From contig NZ_JBEQZJ010000076.1 in the NCBI RefSeq assembly GCF_045223415.1, positions 1 through 7,857 of the forward strand: 7,857 nt of DNA, in the 5' to 3' direction. Below, piece by piece: positions 6,501 to 7,857 of this stretch. The notes below the pieces were generated by a model. The model was not told the origin of the DNA and did no database searches. It worked only from the letters and a program-made list of their open reading frames with translations. Both the position numbers and the translations under genes were made by a program. The stretch comes from Hoskinsella mucinilytica. GTDB taxonomy: Bacteria > Bacillota_I > Bacilli_A > Erysipelotrichales > Erysipelotrichaceae. The number at the start of each line of letters is the position of its first letter. Positions within the stretch are counted from its first letter, which is position 1.

Positions 6501-7857
6501 ATACTGGTACCAGAACAATTCAATAATTCCAAAACAGAAGCTCCTTTTACATTTAATGTTTTTAAATTTTCATTATCATTGCAATACAGGTTTGTTAAAG
6601 CAGTATTGCTACTGACATCTAGACTATTGATGTTCGTACTGTCACAATACAAGGTTGTTAAAGCAGAAGCTCCCTTTACATTTAATGTTTTCAAATCTTC
6701 ATTATTTTTGCAGAGTAAGGTTGTTAAAGCAGTATTGCTACTGACATCTAGATTACTAATACTGGTACCAGAACAATCCAACGATACCAAAGCAGAAACT
6801 CCTTTTACATTTAATGTTTTTAAATTTTCATTATTACTGCAAAACAATTCTTTTAGTTTTGTAAAGTTTGCAATACCTGTTAAGTTTGAGATAGTTTCTT
6901 CTCCAGTAACATCAATTCTTGTTATATTTGCTATCTCTTCTTGTGTAATGATACCATCTTTTCCATAACGTTGTTCCTTTAACCAATCTCTGAATCCTTC
7001 ATCTGGAAAATTTTGTTCATTGATTTCTATACCAACCTTAATGTTCAATGTAACCGTTAACGTTATTTCTTCATCCTTCACTGTACCACACTTATATTCA
7101 TAGACAATAGGTGTTCCTTCGGTATAGTTACTTACGATACCATTTTCTGAATCATAATCTGCTCCACTTATAATGGTAATTTTACTCTTATCAATACCAT
7201 CAAATTTATCTTCAATATGAAACGAATTATCTGCAACTGCCAAATCTCTTGTTACAGATGTAAGCATATCTAAATTAGTAAATCCTATATTTATCCCTAG
7301 ATCCAAATAAGCAAAATTTATATTCGTACAATACAAGAATGCTAATTTTTTATTTTCACTGACATTCAGACCACTAATGCCAGTACGAGAGCAATTCAAC
7401 GATTCTAAAGCAGAAGCTCCCTTTACATTTAATGTTTTTAAATTTTCATTATCGTTGCAAAATAAGTCTTTTAAATCAGTATTACTACTGACATTCAGAT
7501 TACTAATACCGATATTAGAACAATTCAACCATTGCAAAGCAGAAGCTCCTTTTACATTTAGTGTTTTTAAATTTTCATTATCATTGCAATACAAGGTTAT
7601 TAAAGCAGTATTGCTACTGATATCCAAATTACTAATACTGGTACCAGCACAATCCAACGATTCTAAAGCAGAAGCTCCATTTACATTTAGTGTTTTTAAA
7701 GTTTCATCACTATTGCAAAATAAGTCTTTTAAAGCAGTATTGCTACTGACATCCAGATTACTAATACTAGTACCAGAACAATCCAAATATACCAAAGCAG
7801 AAGCGCCTTCTACATTTAATGTTTTCAGATTTTCATTATCACCGCAATACAATTTTT
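590..7857 (-). CDS. Giant LRR-modular, stalked cell-surface protein (5' end missing)
   Basis: The frame is open from the right edge to TAA at 590-592, at least 2421 residues. The TTG at 7850-7852 is not the start: the codon before it is Lys and the reading (KLYCG) is mid-repeat, matching KELYCG at the start of the third module. Order of parts: LRRs 1-198 and cap 199-274; then four full modules at 275-695, 696-987, 988-1260 and 1261-1492. Each full module starts with an INEQNFPD-like header and an EF-hand-like half loop, followed by Cys-containing LRRs and a cap with YEY(K/D)CG. Then come five YDG/MBG-like Ig repeats (1493-1925), alternating stalk domains (1926-2315), a juxtamembrane domain ending in a GNYTGTI-type strand (2316-2386), and a sorting-like tail (2387-2420). 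About 46 cysteines are visible, nearly all in the LRR modules. There is no catalytic motif. LRR-plus-Ig architecture is typical of adhesins or ligand binders; the target is unknown. A signal peptide is expected beyond the window. Confidence 0.93.
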   Translation of the reverse strand, partial: KLYCGDNENLKTLNVEGASALVYLDCSGTSISNLDVSSNTALKDLFCNSDETLKTLNVNGASALESLDCAGTSISNLDISSNTALITLYCNDNENLKTLNVKGASALQWLNCSNIGISNLNVSSNTDLKDLFCNDNENLKTLNVKGASALESLNCSRTGISGLNVSENKKLAFLYCTNINFAYLDLGINIGFTNLDMLTSVTRDLAVADNSFHIEDKFDGIDKSKITIISGADYDSENGIVSNYTEGTPIVYEYKCGTVKDEEITLTVTLNIKVGIEINEQNFPDEGFRDWLKEQRYGKDGIITQEEIANITRIDVTGEETISNLTGIANFTKLKELFCSNNENLKTLNVKGVSALVSLDCSGTSISNLDVSSNTALTTLLCKNNEDLKTLNVKGASALTTLYCDSTNINSLDVSSNTALTNLYCNDNENLKTLNVKGASVLELLNCSGTSISNLDVSSNTALTTLLCKNNGSLKTLNVKGASALTTLYCDSTNINSLDVSSNTALTTLFCNDNESLKTLNVKGASALESLICSGTSISNLDVSSNTALTTLICNDNENLKTLNVKGASALQMLLCSDTGISGLSVSENKELISLNCKDISFAYLDLGTNIGITDLSMPTSVIKDLAVAGNSFHIVDKFDGIDKSKVTIISGADYDSENGIVSNYIEGTPIVYEYKCGTVEDKEITLTVTLNFKTGIEINEQNFPDEGFREWLKKQDYGTDGIITQEEIANITRINVAGEETISDLTGIANFTKLKELYCGNNENLKTLNVEGASALVYLDCSGTSISNLDVSSNTALTTLICKRNESLKTLNVKGASALVYLDCSGTSISNLDISGNIALTDLICSHNESLKTLNVKGASALQSLNCSDTGISGLNVSENKKLAFLYCTNISFAYLDLGTNIGITDLNMLRSVTKDLAVAGNSFHIEDKFDGIDKSKITIISGADYDSEAGIVSNYTEGTPIVYEYKCGIVKDKEITLRVTLNIKVGIEINEQNFPDEGFRDWLKEQDYGKDGIITQEEIANITRINVAGEKTISDLAGIEKFTNLEELDCIDTSISSLDVSNNTKLEVLSCYSNAKLKTLEVNGASSLVYLNCNNTSITSLDVSSNANLVNLNCSNNENLKTLKVNGAIALTNLNCYGTGITSLDVSDNANLKFLNCNNTPLANLNLGTNTSLIELYIPTNVMLDLDVTENTFKIEDKIKGIDKSKITIQSGASLDSETGIVSGYKYGIPIVYEYDCGIAKGKKQSLTVTLYLSGYSTSLELNEANFPDIAFRKYLKENTIINPNGDDMLSAAEIANVKIIDITGEKDITNLTGIAKFTNMTLMYCDNTSIESLDVSSNEKLEKLVCANNKNLKNLNVSGATNLSALYCFDTNITSLDVSNNTNLIYLDCHNTPLAYLNLGDNPGLLTLSMPTSVTIDLKKVDDTFNIGDKFAGIDLSKITIKSGAKYDSKTGIVSGYTAETPIVYEYDCGTADNVNRKLTVTLNIMFKEDSSIDITENLDKTYDEKPVNETPEVTTSGSTGAVTYAWEKQTSDSKWESIKEAPMNAGTYRVTATVASDDNHKSASTTNVFTISKAESTISITETLDKTFNGKVVDEKPEVTTKGSTGVVTYAWEKQISDSKWESINEAPTNAGTYRVTATVASDDNYKEASSTAKEFTISKAESTISIIEILDKTYDGSNANKKPSVSVIGSLGEVTYTWEKQTSDSKWESINEAPINAGTYRVTATVASDDNCMKASSTAKEFTISKAESTISIIETLDKIFNGKVVDEKPEVTTKGSSGAVTYTWEKQISDSKWESINEAPTNAGTYRVTATVASDDNYKEASSTAKEFTISKAESTISITETLDKTFNGKAVDEKPEAITKGSTGEVTYTWEKKISDSKWESINEAPTDAGTYRVTATIASDDNYKSASTTNVFTISQAENSWMKELDIKDWTYGKSPVKPSATSKYGTVSFTYSDSKTGVFKSDVPENAGTWYVKASVSETDSYKGLEEVKAFQIEKAEAPTIVLPQNLSGVYHKELSSVKLPEGWKWADGTLELTDASTSYQAYVKVDDENYDYSKVSGYHKDGHYVECSLSVTLSKAENRWIKEPSIKDWTYKEDASKPSAKAEYGDVVYTYSNDPNGVYTTEVPTTAGTWYMKATIIASKEYTGLDTIVTFEILQAEPTYTIPTGLEATFGESLKDVELPTGFTWAEPNEMVGSVGSHEVIITYTPQDTNYKVVTGIKVKLNVHKADNKLIVSLSMNDWVYGETPSKAQVGFLFGTPRYLYSDRIDGAYTDVIPTNAGTWYVKAVVEDSEDYEGIESEVISFVIEPKSEVKVPTIDTDKDLEDIRLTDGEKVLVEGIDYDITTEIDGDKTTVIITMKGNYTGTIIKTYTKQRSDEGVIKDTGGIAVNGFRAILMAMLAGIATMWKGKKKEE
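593..694 (-). other. C-terminal cell-wall sorting-like signal, non-LPXTG (IKDTG)
   Basis: Residues 2387-2391 read IKDTG, followed by Gly, then a mostly hydrophobic stretch at 2393-2413 (core AILMAMLAGIATMW) and the charged tail KGKKKEE at the stop codon. This is the tripartite layout of a sortase substrate: motif, membrane span, positive tail. The Pro of LPXTG is absent and the motif is [I]-x-x-T-G. The alternative is simple C-terminal membrane anchoring without sortase cleavage; the span is short and interrupted by one Asn and one Arg near its start, which favours sorting over a stable anchor. Confidence 0.65.
908..2077 (-). repeat. Alternating two-type Ig-like stalk domains (five domains)
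   Basis: Residues 1926-2315 alternate two domain types. Type A, marked by a W(T/V)Y(G/K) strand near the start and NAGTWYVKA or TAGTWYMKA near the end, occurs at 1926-2005, 2087-2166 and 2237-2315. Type B, marked by LP-x-G(W/F)-x-W and a VDDENYDY or PQDTNYK strand, occurs at 2006-2086 and 2167-2236. The order is A-B-A-B-A. Both types are familiar in Firmicute surface proteins as rigid spacers. The first type B domain is the one shared with the downstream gene. Nucleotide similarity between copies is much lower than in the neighbouring arrays, so these are old duplications. Confidence 0.8.
2078..3376 (-). repeat. Five tandem 258/261-bp YDG/MBG-like Ig repeats
   Basis: Repeat starts are at residues 1493, 1579, 1666, 1753 and 1840, spaced 86, 87, 87 and 87; the last runs to 1925. 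Each begins near S-T-I-S-I-T-E-x-L-D-K, has a YDG or FNG motif, a (T/A)WEK strand, SKWESI, then NAGTYRVTATVASDDN (DAGTYRVTATIASDDN in repeat 5) and FTISKAE or FTISQAE. These match the bacterial YDG/MBG-like Ig fold used as stalks. Copies are close at DNA level, notably the segment encoding AGTYRVTATVASDDN. Repeats 1 and 5 share a distinct 3' variant (KSASTTNVFTIS) absent from repeats 2-4, and repeat 3 has a divergent 5' half and the array's only Cys. Confidence 0.88.
3611..3949 (-). repeat. LRR block of module 5 (shortest, most divergent)
   Basis: Residues 1302-1414 hold a short LRR block with a single LK(N)LNV-type unit, flanked by SIESLDVSSNEKL and NITSLDVSNNTNL repeats. Cysteines occur at the usual LxxLxC position (MYC, LVC, LYC, LDC). 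Its header (1261-1300) keeps NEANFPD and a degenerate Ca-binding-like loop with N1284, N1286, D1288 and E1295. The cap is residues 1415-1492. Confidence 0.8.
4310..4771 (-). repeat. LRR block of module 4 (divergent)
   Basis: Residues 1028-1181 contain about seven LRR units, with two LKTLxVNG-type units alternating with SLDVSxNxxL units. Six Cys occupy the LxxLxC position. Codons and residues differ from the near-identical upstream modules (LEVNG, LKVNG, SITSLDV), so this block is an older copy. The header has D1008, D1012 and E1019 in a half EF-hand loop, and the cap is residues 1182-1260. Confidence 0.82.
5120..5647 (-). repeat. LRR block of module 3 (three 129-bp units)
   Basis: Residues 736-911 contain three copies of the 43-residue double LRR: LKTLNV(K/E)GASALxxLxC (21 residues) followed by ISNLDVSSNTALTxLxC (22 residues). 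At DNA level the units are near-identical to those in modules 1 and 2. The module is 292 residues, exactly 129 residues (three units) shorter than module 2. The header has D716, D720 and E727 in the half EF-hand loop; the cap is residues 912-987. Confidence 0.87.
5996..6910 (-). repeat. LRR block of module 2 (six 129-bp units, with a 258-bp higher-order duplication)
   Basis: Residues 315-619 hold six 43-residue double LRR units, spaced 129 bp (the sequence encoding TLNVK recurs at about 6809, 6680, 6551, 6422, 6293 and 6164). Two of them carry the variant TNINSLDVSS and are 258 bp apart. The segments 6334-6437 and 6592-6695 match over 104 bp without a difference by eye. Each LRR has a Cys where the Asn ladder of a classic LRR would sit. 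The header (275-314) has R295 instead of Asp at loop position 1 but keeps D299 and E306. The cap is residues 620-695. Confidence 0.88.
7259..7857 (-). repeat. LRR block of module 1 (cut by the window edge; at least four 129-bp units)
   Basis: Residues 1-198 contain four LKTLNV-type units and their SNLDVSSNTAL partners before the cap at 199-274. The block begins mid-repeat at the right edge, so its header and possibly more units lie outside. Units are near-identical to those of modules 2 and 3, for example ASALVYLDCSGTSISNLDV, which recurs in module 3. The terminal LRR (GLNVSENKKLAFLYC) is the conserved last unit before each cap in modules 1-3. Confidence 0.86.

Noticed and set aside
6063..6968. 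A 301-codon open frame on the plus strand
   Set aside because: It is an antisense shadow of the module 2 LRR array. The 129-bp period is a multiple of three, so a stop-free frame is copied with each unit. The product is a hydrophobic repetitive peptide with no domain sense and no upstream ribosome-binding site that I could support.
7850..7852. TTG as the start codon of the giant gene
   Set aside because: The frame continues to the edge through a Lys codon, the sequence begins in the middle of an LRR that matches the KELYCG context of module 3, and there is no signal peptide. The gene is truncated by the window.
5996..7857. CRISPR-like regular repeats
   Set aside because: The regular spacing is from 129-bp coding units in one open frame, far longer than CRISPR repeats and without unique spacers.

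Overview
This window comes from an AT-rich, low-GC Gram-positive (Bacillota-type) genome. The evidence is two cell-surface proteins with Firmicute-style Ig-like stalk repeats, a C-terminal hydrophobic segment with a lysine-rich tail, a polypurine ribosome-binding site and an intrinsic terminator. A gut or oral member of the Erysipelotrichia or Clostridia would fit, but nothing here fixes the genus. All real genes lie on the minus strand, so the window reads biologically from right to left.

From 7857 down to 590 runs one open frame, the 3' part of a giant surface protein. At least 2421 residues are visible and the true start lies beyond the right edge. The visible part holds: (1) five successive leucine-rich-repeat (LRR) modules. 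Four are complete and headed by an EF-hand-like half loop; each module ends in a ~76-residue beta-rich cap. (2) Five tandem 86/87-residue YDG/MBG-like Ig domains. (3) Five stalk domains of two types, alternating. (4) A juxtamembrane domain. (5) A non-canonical sortase-like C-terminal signal (IKDTG, hydrophobic stretch, KGKKKEE). Residue numbers below take the TTG codon at 7850-7852 as residue 1, for reference only. The natural reading is a long, distally modular adhesin or ligand-binding protein held off the cell by a stalk.

The 175-bp gap (415-589) is dense. It holds a perfect 11-bp terminator hairpin for the large gene, a pair of 9-bp direct repeats 12 bp apart that look like a LytTR/AgrA-type activator site, a -10 element with a poor -35, and a ribosome-binding site.

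From 414 to the left edge is the 5' end of a second secreted protein with its own signal peptide. Its first folded domain aligns without gaps to one stalk domain of the large protein, so the two genes are a tandem pair sharing stalk parts.

The points most worth a second look are the LytTR-like direct repeat, the nested 129/258-bp repeat structure with module lengths differing by whole repeat units, the cysteine ladder in the LRRs, and the unusual sorting signal. No RNA genes, mobile elements or CRISPR arrays were seen.
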